64,000 nt of DNA from Ectocarpus siliculosus (taxonomy: Eukaryota; Sar; Phaeophyceae; Ectocarpales; Ectocarpaceae): NCBI GenBank assembly GCA_000310025.1, contig FN649736.1:3287331-3351330 (forward strand), written 5' to 3'. Of this stretch, positions 1 through 10,800 are shown piece after piece (the first letter of the stretch is position 1; every line of letters begins with the position of its first letter). The notes below the pieces were generated by a model. That model saw only the letters and a list, made by a program, of their open reading frames with translations. It was not told where the DNA came from and searched no databases. The position numbers were made by a program, and so were the translations under genes.

Positions 1-577
1 CTTGTTTGCTGGCAGTACCAAACCGACCAGCACTACAACGACCAAGAAAGAGTGCGAGGTTATAGGTTGCAAGTTTAGCAACGTGCGCTTTGTGCATTCT
101 TTTTCTTTCCCATGGTCTGTTGTAAGTGGGTTGCAAAGAGAAAAACGCCTCGCCGAACGCCAATATGGAGCCCCCTACTCTCGGTGAGCGGATAATCCGG
201 AGTGTGGGGGCTATGACCTGCCACCGGAGGCTGGCTATTTCCTTTGGTGCGATGTGGCGAGGACTGCCAAGCGTGACCGAGCGAACTCAGGCAAGCTAGG
301 GGGTGGGGAGAGTGGGCGAGCCTTCGTGGACTCATTTTCCCATCCTCCTACAGATTCATCAACCATTCGCAGCCGCCATGGGCCCTTGGGAAGAACAGTG
401 ATTGATCTATTATCACATACCTACCCCCCAGATCCTACTCTTTATGTACGTGTGTCTGTGCTTCCTGCATCTCCATATCCTGACATCCACAAACAGCTCA
501 CCTCGATTTTATAGAAATAGCTTTCTTCGTAAAATGCAAGACACCGTCATCATAACGGTAACCCTGTCACACATCCC

Positions 578-2392
578 TTTACGTACGTGCTCTGACAGCA
601 CCTCCTTGAACCCCCTCCACTCCTCCATCCGGACAAGGGAAGACCGACAGTCCCTCTTGCGCAAGGCACAAAAGACAGCGGCAAAAACAACAACGTTGGG
701 GGGGGGAGGGGGAGGGGGACACGCGAATGGAAACGCCAAGTCGTTGGATCGAGGCATACGAACGAGTACAGCAGAGACACGAAATCAACTTACACACGAC
801 TAGGAAAACACAACACCACATCCTTGCGATTCCTTTTCGCACCCCTTCTCTTACCTCTCTCGCGCACCTTTATCTCATTTCGGGTGGGTGGTGTGACACC
901 GACCACCAACACGGAGATGATCGTAACTATGTCGTGCGTGGCCCCCTTCGTCCTGCCATCACCCCCTTACTCCAAACAATCCAATGACCTCGAAAACAAA
1001 TCAGCACGTCAGGGACGAAGAGAACGCATGGTTCGAGCGAGAGGCCGCCGGCAACGAGCAGGCTGTGCGGTGCATGCGCTCGCCCATGCCGGTGGGCGTG
1101 ACTGACCTAGGACTGTCGCAGCTCGAGTAGGCCGCTACATATCGATGGGAGGTTGTTGTATCCGACCCCGCGGATACAGCGAACCCCCATCAATGGCGCG
1201 CTGCTCCAGCTGCGACGATCTGAGGCCGGTCACGCCCACCGGCACGGGCGAGCGCATGCACCGCAGCGCCTGCTCGTTGGCGGGGGCCTCTCTCTCTCGA
1301 ACCAGGCCGTCTCTTCGTCCGCGACGTGCTGATGTTTAGGCAATATGGTTGGATTGATTGGAGTATGTGCTGTTTCTTTTGTGGTTTGAAGGAATTGATG
1401 CCAAGAAATGAAGACGCACGGGGTGATTGGGGGAGTCGGCGGGGTGTTGGTGCAAGGGTGAATGAACAAGCAACAAGGTGATGCCATGCGGGATTCGGGC
1501 GGTTAATTAAGCTACGCGGCATGACATCGAGTGAATAAACCACCGCATCCAGCAACACGCACAGCACCAGCAGCACCAGCAGGAGCAGCACCAGCAGTGA
1601 CAGAACGCTTGGTTATCGACTAGAGCATTAGAAGCCCAAGAAAGCATTTAAGGACATCTCGCTGATTTGCGCGCGTAGCTCATATTCGTGGACAATTCAC
1701 CTCTATTCTATCGTTACGATATTCGTCAATGAAAAAACACCACCTTCACATATGTGCTCTGGCAGCGCCTCCTTGAGCCCCCGCCACTCCTCCACCCGGT
1801 CAAGGAAAGACTGACAGTCCTGCGTAAGGCATAAACAGCAACGACAACAACAACATCGGGGGGGGGGGGCAAGGGAGACACGCGAATGGAAACACCACGT
1901 CGTTGGATCGAGGCAAACTGCAAATGCGAACGAGTACATCGGAGACACAAACGCCATATGCATACAAGGACAGAAAAATACATTTGGTGATTCACCGTTT
2001 GTGGATGTTTGGACAATGCCCGGCGCTGCAGCAGTAGATAGAGTTTCCAACTCACCCCCCGGCCCGCGTTGTGTTATGCAGGAGGTACCGTCAGTCTTTC
2101 CCCCGAGAACATGGAGAAACGAAGAGGGCGCAAGGAGGCTCTCCTGGAACGCGCTGCCTTAATGGGCTCCATTGGACTCAATCGAATCCATTGAGCTAAT
2201 GCGCTCGGGCAGAGCCTCCTTACGCCCCCTCCATTACTCCATTTTCAACAAAGAAAAAGACTGACCGCCCCTCTAACGCAACAACGACAACAACAACGGG
2301 GGCGGGGGCGGGGGCGGGGGCGGGGGGCGTGCGAATGGAAACTCCACGTGGTTGAACCAAGGCAAGCGAACGAGTGCACCGGAGACAAAAAA
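578..2392 (+). repeat. three-copy dispersed repeat with G-run core
   Basis: Three diverged copies in the same orientation lie at about 578-780, 1748-1952 and 2198-2392. Each begins with a shared GTGCTCTGGCAG-like block and a CTCCACTCCTCC-like block, then a CAACAACAAC stretch, then a long G run (interrupted by A in copy 1, near pure in copy 2, GGGGGC units in copy 3). Each ends with a shared tail containing GCGAATGGAAAC and ACGAGTAC. The G runs could form quadruplex structures. No coding capacity is conserved, so this is probably an old non-coding repeat family. Confidence 0.7.
1000..1340. repeat. inverted duplication H1 (exon-like arms)
   Basis: The left arm (about 1000-1125, +) and right arm (about 1340-1203, -) match at roughly four of five positions over about 125 bp, around a loop of about 75 bp. 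Shared blocks include GAGCAGG, GCGGTGCATGCGCTCGCCC and CCGGTGGGCGTGAC. Both arms can be read as coding-like sequence with RCMRSP and PVGVT motifs. The left arm has a stop after SQLE, and a 2-nt length difference shifts the frame of the right arm. Neither is an intact exon. Confidence 0.75.
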
Positions 2393-2661
2393 AAACCGAC
2401 AGAAAATAACACTATTGCTCGGACACTCGCCAAGAGTTACAGCAGAATATAGAGCTTCCCCCTCCGAGCTTCCCCTGACCTTGACGGTATGGGACGGGAC
2501 CGACACTACTGATAGCCTACCGGCGGGGAACAAACAATACGCCTCCTGTATTGCCCCTCCAACAGTTATATTAGATGAAGGCGGCAAGCCCGTCCCGGCT
2601 GCATTGTCGTTTCGCGGAAAAAATCAGCGAAGAAGCGAAACATGCGCTCGTGTCGTGTATG

Positions 2662-3030
2662 TTCCTCACGACACGTGCAGCATGGATTCTTCCAAGACAA
2701 GGCGGTATAACTCTGTCTCCGCGCTCTCCCTCCGCCTCTCGTTCCTGTTGACTCCTTTGCCCTGCTTTGCGGTGATCAGCTGCTCGAGCTCTTTGTCAGC
2801 CTGCCAAACGAGCCACCCGGCGAGTCGAACAAAACAAAAAACTTCGCTATTTTTTTATTTCTTTCTTTCTCGCTGGTGAGCTCGTTGCGCGATGACAGAG
2901 AGCTAGAGTGGCTCGTCACAGACACGCAAATCAAAGGGGTCGAAAATGGGTTGCCAGGAGCGAGAGGCGGAGGGAGAGCGCGGAGGGAGAGTTCTACCGT
3001 CTTCTCGTGGAAGAATCCACGCATGCGATC
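2662..3030. repeat. inverted duplication H2 (exon-like arms)
   Basis: The minus strand of 2798-2662 and the plus strand of 2893-3028 are diverged copies of one another around a loop of about 95 bp. The best block is GCGAGAGGCGGAGGGAGAGC followed by a matching GAAGAATCCA block. Both arms translate to an arginine/glutamate-rich helix-like segment (ERRRESAE, then YRL and EES). There is no start, and no splice-compatible neighbour was found. Confidence 0.7.
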
Positions 3031-4254
3031 AGGAAAAGAGATCGTCCCCTCGAGAAAAGTATAGAAGGCGAGAGAATACGAAAAAACGAGAGAGCGGGCG
3101 ATAACGAGAAACGCGAACACGTGCGGGAGAGGACGCCCCCCGGGAAGAGAAACAATGCAGATGATCGCCAAACGTTGGAAGCAAGCAACGCGCCTCGAGA
3201 GACATGCAGTAGAGTATATATCATGCGTCTAGACGATAATCGAGGAACACAACATAGACCAGTAGAAGAGAGAGGGCGACGACCAAAACGGCTCGTAAAG
3301 GCAGCGCGAGCATGACGACTCGGGGTTGCTCCGTTGCGTGTTCTGAGCATCACAGCATAAAGGCAATCGCTACACTGCCTCCGAAGGCTGCTTGCTGCTA
3401 TTGCTACTGCTACCGCTGTTATTCTTGCTGCTACTCTTGCTGCCGATCCAGAACAATGTCAACAAAAATAATAATATTCACCTCGCATGTGATCTGTTTC
3501 AAGATCTTCTCCTGCACTGCTGCGACCTTCTCCCGCATCCCAAGAGGTGGTCGCGACCGTCCTCCTCGCCACCCCCGCCGTTGCCGCTCTTGCCGGCCGT
3601 CTGTCGGGCCTGGCCATCCGCCGCGCTGCCGTTGGTGCCCCGACCTCACTTTCCCAGGCCATGTGGCTGGAGGCGGAGATCCCGCAGCAAGCGTTACATG
3701 TCTTGGGGCAGAAACACACACATATTTATTGTTGTTTCTGAGTTTTCACGTCATGCCAAGGACTCGGCTGGCGGGATACTGTGAAGACAGAACATGCACG
3801 TGGTACTGACGTTATTCGGCTACGGTTCAGAAGAACCAGTTTGCCGCATGTGTCACACGCAAAGTAGGCAGGCAAGCAGGCAGGCATGCATGCATGCAGG
3901 CAGGCAGGTGCAGGGGGGTCTGACTGACAATAAGGCGAGAGGGGTGTTTGTGTGCCAGAACGCAACCCACAACAAACAATGCGCAGCACACAACACGACT
4001 CATGTATACAAAGCTAACGAATGCGTCCAGGTGGGTTTTCCTCGGATCGGTGCGGACTCAAAGGTGTACTGGCAACAACGCCCACAGCACCAAGATCAAA
4101 GTCTAAAAAAACGTTTCTTTCATGTCACTTGGGTGGCCGTCGCTTCTTGCTGGAGAGCTTCTCTCGCTCTCCCTGGCAACCCTACCGGGGGGAATACGAG
4201 TGCGACCGTCAGGTCTGGGCCGCGCCAGAAGCTCACCATCACCACCTCCCGCAA

Positions 4255-4540
4255 CCCCGCGCGCAGAAAGCAGACTGGGCAGCCCGCGTGGGCGATGAAG
4301 CCCACTGAGCGCCCGCAGCCGTTCTTGAAGGCGGCGGAACGACCAACACCCATGTTGAAGGAACTCCAGAAGGGTAAAAAACCTTCGGCGGCCGCCGCCG
4401 CCGCCGCCACCGGTTTTACCCTCGGGGGTGCCTTCGATGTGGGTCTTCGTTGTGCCGCCGCCTTCAATAGCGGCTGCCGGCGCTCGGTGGGCTTCTTCGC
4501 CCACGTGGACTGCCCCGTCTGCTTGTTGCGCGCCGGGTGC
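4255..4540. repeat. inverted duplication H3 (exon-like arms, GCC centre)
   Basis: The left arm (4255-4380, +) and right arm (4540-4405, -) converge on a GCC-repeat centre near 4390-4410. They share the blocks GCAGACTGGGCAG / GCAGACGGGGCAG and TTGAAGGCGGCGG. Read toward the centre, both arms give a basic peptide with KQTGQ, KPTER and LKAA. This faintly recalls a histone H3 N-terminal tail, but the similarity is too weak to name. Confidence 0.65.
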
Positions 4541-5696
4541 TACAGTAGTAGTGGTTGCAAGCCGCTGCTTGTGGGGGGCGGTGGCGGACCCCAGACCCAG
4601 TGGTCGCGCCCGTCGCCCCACCAGACTTGATACGAAAAGAGGGGAGGGGCGCCTAGAAGCGGTTGTTTCAGTGAGGGTGCGTTGGAATTTCTGTTGAAGT
4701 TGTGCTTGAAGTTGCCGTATGCATACTTATGCGACCCGACGATGGTAAGAGGGTACGAGCGCAGAGCATCTTAGCGCCTATTTTATGCACATCGCTGTTT
4801 TGTCTGTGAACTGTAGTACTCTCAATTCCTTTCACTGATCAACTCATCTCCTGATCAGATTGCTTGTGAACAGGCAGATTGCTTGCGGTCAGGGCCAACA
4901 CTACCTTCCATCGAAGCCACTCTCGCCGCTGCTGCTGCTGCTTCTTCTGCTGCTGCTGCTGCAACAGCAGTCCTGACCCATCTCCATGGCAGAAGAAGCT
5001 CATTATGACAGTAGGCACGGGACCTCCGTTTCATCGCCGGAAAGCCCGATTTTCATGTCCCTGCTGCTGCCGCCACCGACGCCGCCGCCGTGCACTTTCC
5101 CTCGCTGGCCTTGAGTCCCATTTCCCCGCCACACAGCCCTGGTGGTGTTCTTTTCGGCAGGGGGGTAGGTGGACTAGGGAACTAGAAGATGTACCAGACT
5201 ATCCACAAGCCGCAAGAACATATGCGGGGATACATACATACGAGAACGCACGCCCTACAGTACAGAGAGATCGAGCGGCGGTGCCTGTAGCATTTCTGTT
5301 CTTTCTCTCTCAAGGAGGGGGATTAACCGACGCATTACAGCAGCTAAACACGAGCTCCTGTGTAAGGATATGTACCCCATGCATGTTAGCCCGACATCGA
5401 TCTGACGTACACCCTCATTCACCGCACCCCCACGATGCTTCATCTTGCGCTGCGTTCAATTGCAATTTGGGCCGGGTGCCGCCCCCAGCGATACAGGGTA
5501 CCCTTGACGACCGCCGCTGCGGCGCGATCCCCAGCGCCGGTCTGTTGCTCGTGTTAGTGATGGCATATCTCACCGATCACAAATATCTCGAACGGGTACA
5601 TAAGTCTCTCTGTATAGTCTATGTGTGGATATTCTCTAATAAACAGGGGCAGAGACCAGCGCCGGGGACTACGGCGCAGCTGCGGCCGGCAACGGC

Positions 5697-6410
5697 TATC
5701 GCCGAGGACAACTACAGTCACACTCGGCGCCAATGCCACCAATCGAGTCGCACGGGCCGAGGGCAAGGTCAAGCAAGCACCGCCGTGTGGCGACACGATT
5801 CTTACATACGTATCTCAAGGGATTTGGCCGAGATATGCAATTAACGCGAGCTCCTCGTACACACGATACCGTCCGTGCATGACAACCTCTCAACAATGTG
5901 GCCTACAACCCTGACTCACCGCCGTGTCGCCACGGTGTGCTTGGCGCTGCCCTTCCCGACCCGGACGGTTCGATCGGCGGCATTGGCGTCCAGTGCCGTC
6001 CTCGGCGATAGATGTGCTGGCCGTCGCTGCGTGGTGATCCTTGGCGGCGAAGGGCTTGAGCTTGTGTTTGTGAGCGAGCGCTCTCACCTGGCACCGGGCT
6101 GAACACGATACATATCTTGTTGACAGACGGTGATTCCTTATGGCGAAGGTCGTAAGCTCGTGTCTGTGAGGGCTCCCGCCCGACGCCCCGGGGCGCAATC
6201 TCTTCTGTCTTCACAAGAGATCGTACCCAGCGGTGTCGGGTGAGAGCCCTCGCAGACACGAGCGCGCAAGACCTTCGCCGCCAGGGGTTACCGTTCGTCC
6301 GGAAGAGATCGATCGCATACAGCCGTGTCGGGTGAGAGCGTGAGAGCCCTCCCAAACACGAGCTCAAGCAAGACGTTCGCCGCCAGGGATCACCATGCAG
6401 CGGCGTTGAC
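5697..6410. repeat. inverted duplication H4 plus related direct copies
   Basis: The plus strand at 5697-5803 and the minus strand at 6012-5922 are diverged copies sharing CTATCGCCGAGGAC, CCAATGCC and GTGGCGACAC. Next to them, a second motif (CACGAGCTCAAG ... TTCGCCGCCA.GGATCACC) occurs on the minus strand near 6110-6010 and 6190-6128, and on the plus strand near 6255-6295 and 6358-6405. The block is therefore a small mosaic of several copies in both orientations. No intact coding frame links them. Confidence 0.65.
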
Positions 6411-7837
6411 AGATACACCGTACTGGGTACTTGCGATATGTGTCCTGTTTGAACCGGAAACTTTGCTGTGCTTTGACGGTCCTCGGTAGATCCTCTGCTG
6501 GTTGCGTTCTTGTGGGGGGGGTGGGGGGGAGACAGGCGGACAAAATGAAAAGAAACGCGGCTGATCTCTGATTGGACGGCTGATAATCTGCCGGAAAAAA
6601 AGGAAATTGGCGTTCTCTTCAGACACACCTCCTTCCAAATTGACAGTCCCGCCAGCCGAGAGCACTGCTTTGTAAGACAAGAGTGTGGTAGGTCGAGACG
6701 TCGAGACGTGAGACAGGGGAAGGGGGGTAAGAGGTCGAGGAAGGAGGCCTTCAACCCGGTCCCCGAGCTTGATTCAACACCAGGAGGATTCTCAGTTCTC
6801 TTACCGAAGGAAGAAGAGCTGGTAGGTTCTGCTTAGCCCGGCGGCCCCGCTGCATAGCTTCGAGGCGGCGGCAATGAACAGTGAAAATGAGTTAGCGAAG
6901 GAAAGTAAAACCAGTCAAGGCACAGGCAACAAGGCCAGGATCGTACCGGTGAAGATATGGAGTGGGGGGCTCTGTTTTTTGCGATCCGCGCACCTTTTTG
7001 GCTGCCCAAACAGAGCATGCACGGCACCTCTTCTTATATTGGCCAGGCATGTGCCGCCTACTTTTTTGCCAAAGGTTGTCGTTTTTGATTTGATAACGAA
7101 ATGACTGCTTCATGTACGATCAACGTTCGTTCTTTTGTGATTTTTGGATTCTTGGAGGGAAAATCCGAATGAGCATCCAACATGGAAACTTGTAGTGCAT
7201 TCATTCAATTGTTTTCGCCGCAAGTGTTATAGCAGCAGAGGCATCCCCTATCCTGAGATAATCGAACGACAGCTCTTCGTTTTTGGATCAACCGCAAAAA
7301 AACTATAGTATTAGTAGAGCTTCAGAGCAGCCTGAGGTGCAATACCACGTCGGGTACATCATAGTGAGAGAGCAAAAAAGAACTACCGTGAGAAAGTGGA
7401 ATGACCCTCAGACTTCTTGATCCCCAAAGGTGACGTTGGCCGGAGTAAAAGCCCTGCCCGAACTGAAAATCTGTTGTAGCTACAGCCGCGAAAGAGCGAC
7501 GTTCCACCACATTCTCTTTCCAGTTTCGCCATCCACACGCTCGTTCGCCCATCTTGACGAGCCAGCTGTTATCCGTTGATATCAATGGCGCATCTGTCCA
7601 TACCGCGTGGCGTACATATTGGTCTCTACACCAGTTGCTGCAGATTACAGGAGCGTCCAACCGTCTGACGTCCGAGGCATTCAGAAAACAAGTTGCCAAT
7701 TCTCGCTCCCCCACGGCGTCACCTTACGCCGCCCATCCCCGCCTACAGGTATCGCTATCTCAACGGGGCACCATCTGCCACCTACCCCCGCCGACACGTA
7801 AGCGCGCTCATGGTGAGACAAGAGGAGCTTCGCCCTA

Positions 7838-10800
7838 CTACAAAGCTGCCCTTGGGGAAGGAGGTGTTGTCGATGGCGGTTGCTGCCCCGCCTTGCCCTT
7901 TCCGTGTCCCGCTCGGCGCAAAGACCAGGCGAGCCCGTGCGCGTCCTTGGATGCGGGGACCTCGCCCTTCGAGAGGTACTGCCGGTTGTTCGACTCGATC
8001 TCCGAAAGATCGTACCTGGCGGGAAGTGATCAAGTTTACAAATTAAAAACGAGATTTTCGCACGAGGCGTTCTTGGGATGAGCGATGCTCGCTGTAACTC
8101 AGCGATCGACACGACAGATCATGGCGGTCGAGAGTACTCCCTAACGTCCGTTGAGGACAATTCCCGGTTTTCGCACGCATGTCTTGATTGTGGTGGAAGG
8201 CAACCCGGGTTCCGAATCCAGCCACCGACAAAATAATGGTAAAGCCAAGCTTGGAAAATCACCAATTGTGGTGGAAAACTCAATCCACATAGCTATTGGG
8301 CGTTGTTTAAAAATTGCCTCGGAGCCAAGCATACGCTGGATGCTTTGTGAGCCAAAGCTGGGACGAAGAGCCACAAGCACACCTCCATCGGCCGCGGGAG
8401 TCTCCAACTCGTGAGGGCAAACAAAAACGCGCGTGTTTCTGCCCCGTCTGTCAGTGCCGTGTGCGCCTCTCTGTCTGTCTGTCTGTCCGTCTTATTGCCT
8501 GTCTCGTCTATCTGTCTGCCTGTCTTGCTGTCTCTATGTCTCTCTGTCCGCCTGTCTCCTCTTCACCACATTTCGCCCTCTCTCGGCTAGCTCTCTCTCT
8601 CTCTCTAGTATACTCACACATAGTTAACCATGACGCCGAAGCTGTTCTTGACGCCTCGCGAGGAGAGATCCCCCATCCAATTCAGCCGCTCTACCCGCGC
8701 TCCGTTGGAAACCTGTCTCAAAAAGACACCATCGAGCACAGGCCATCATTTTATAAAAATGTGGAGCCCAAGAAAATGATGACATGCTGAGAACAAGAGG
8801 AACAGTTTCAAATGCCAACACACCGAAGGATGCTAAATTTTATCAACGTTCTATCGACAAAAAAAAGTTCATTGTCTCGCCGTCCTGCCATGTCACGGAA
8901 CATGTTCCAAGTGGGGGTGGTTGTCGCTGTTGTTTCTTTGCCGCACTGTCTTCGGGAAACCCCATTGTGACCTCTCGCTCCACTGCCCACAAGCCTCATA
9001 TGGGTACCGCGGGTCAAGCGACATGGGCATGTACAGCAAACACAGTATGATTCAAGGCAACGCCATACGGTCGTGGGTAGTGGGCGAGTCGTCCGTTACG
9101 TTATGCGTTTGGGGGAAGCATTTCCATAACTGTATTTTAAACTAGGTTGAATGAAACACATCCGCCGCCCTATGGCGGAAAGTATTGCCTCAAGTGCGGA
9201 TAGATGATATAACGAACGACCACCCGACAGCGACGACAAGCTTCCGAGTCTCCTCACGTGAAAGTTCCCCACGGGGTCGGGGATCTTCCCGCGGACGGTC
9301 TCCCTCACGAGGTACCTCGCCGCGAGCCTCGTCAACGCCGATTCGGCCGCCGCCCCGGGTACGCCGTCGTTCGAAAGGAGCACCGCCAGGGCTTCGGCCT
9401 CTCGCCGCGCGTCGGCTTCCAGGGCAGTGAGGGCTGCCGCAGCACCCCCTTTGTCGTTGCTGACGTCGTCTTGGGGGCGGCCGTCGTTGTCGTTAGCTGT
9501 GACGTCGGCCAGTATCGCCACGGCTTCTTCTGCAGTGAGGAGGATCTCTGATAGAAACGATGGAATCCAGCGCGGCGCAAAGCACGTGAACCGAAACGGC
9601 ACACGGGAGTCTGTTGAGGGACGGTAGCACAAGACCGCGAGAGAGGGTGGTTTCAAGCCCAGAAAGGATATGCGGTCATGGGATTATATTTTCTCAAAAA
9701 TGCGCTCATCGAAACTGTTTTCTTTCTTCGGGGTTTCATGGCAGTGTCTGGTGGTTTCCGGGGCCCTTCAACAGAAGATACTCGGAGGTATCCGGCAACA
9801 GCCACGAAATGGGACGGCTTCACTACACTGCCGCAAGTGTAGAGTTTGCGTCGGTATCCAGACGCGACCATGACGTCCCTAAACCCACGATTGGAGTGCC
9901 TTTCCACGTATCAATAATTTTACACTTCGAAGCTTATTGGAAAGTCCTTTACAGATTCCCAAACTGGACGAAGAACATCTCGCCGCTATGTATGCCTTGA
10001 GTTTGGTTTCATGCAATTAGGCCTGTGTGCCTATCTGTCAGCGAATCTCGGTATGGCGGAGGCAAAACCTCAGTGAGACGAGGTGACCAGCAAAATGCCG
10101 CCGGCTAGCAGAAGGGAGGCGTACTTCGCATCGATGGTAACTACCAAACCAAGCACACCCGCAGCCGCTGGATGATTAGTGCGGCGTTGTGATGTTCACG
10201 CAGGCGAGGGGAGGGAGGAGAAGCGGTTCGGTGGTTTCGTACGTTACGCCACCGTTGACCATACATCCTCGCCGATACGTGCCGGGGGCACCGTCCATGA
10301 TCCTAATTGATCCACCAACAACAACCAGGTGGACTCTTCTCTGAACATGGTCTGCCAATTATTGCACAGGACGTGGGGAACGAGGGGGGGCGCTACACCC
10401 TAATGCTTTCTGAAGGGAACAGGACGCAAAACCAAACAGGGTGCAACAAGCAAAAAAACTCAACAGACAGAACAGATACCTCCGGAGAGCTCGCTGTGGT
10501 CGACGCCCAGGGCAACTCGGTGCTTTGCCTTCTTGCCCAGCCAACTCCGGAACGACGGAATGGGACTCAGGGTCGCGAAGGTTTCCAGCTGTGGACGCGC
10601 CGCATCAAAGCGAACAGAGCGTGTCGGCCACGGCGACGGGCAACACAAGACAGAGGAAGGGTGCAGTCTGTGAGAGCACAAAATCAACACTGGGAGCAGT
10701 GGTGGTTGCGCCTTTGCCGTATAATACGCCAACTTTCGGCAGAAGCAAAGCTCACGGGTCGTGCGGAAGACTGCAAGAGAGGAAGGAAACAAGACAAGTT

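Larger units (their letters stand above)
1..7837. other. gene-poor region with repeats
   Basis: I see no supportable gene here. Long open frames are mostly Cys/His-, Pro- or Ser-rich translations of simple repeats and have no family motif or splice-consistent continuation. The stretch 3541-3715 (+) reads as a hydrophobic, exon-like segment but has no partner exons. The region is dominated by a three-copy G-run repeat (578-2392), four inverted duplications (1000-1340, 2662-3030, 4255-4540, 5697-6012) and a GCAG/GCATG simple repeat near 3864-3910. From about 6,450 to 7,837 nothing stands out. Confidence 0.6.

Noticed and set aside
3541-3715. Hydrophobic exon-like segment (VVATVLLATPAVAALAG)
   Set aside because: No neighbouring exons, start or convincing acceptor. 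The opposite strand reads equally well.
4879-5844. A 321-codon open frame rich in Cys, His and Arg
   Set aside because: Composition follows CTG/TGC simple repeats. No domain, no splice partner, and its 3' part overlaps the left arm of an inverted repeat.
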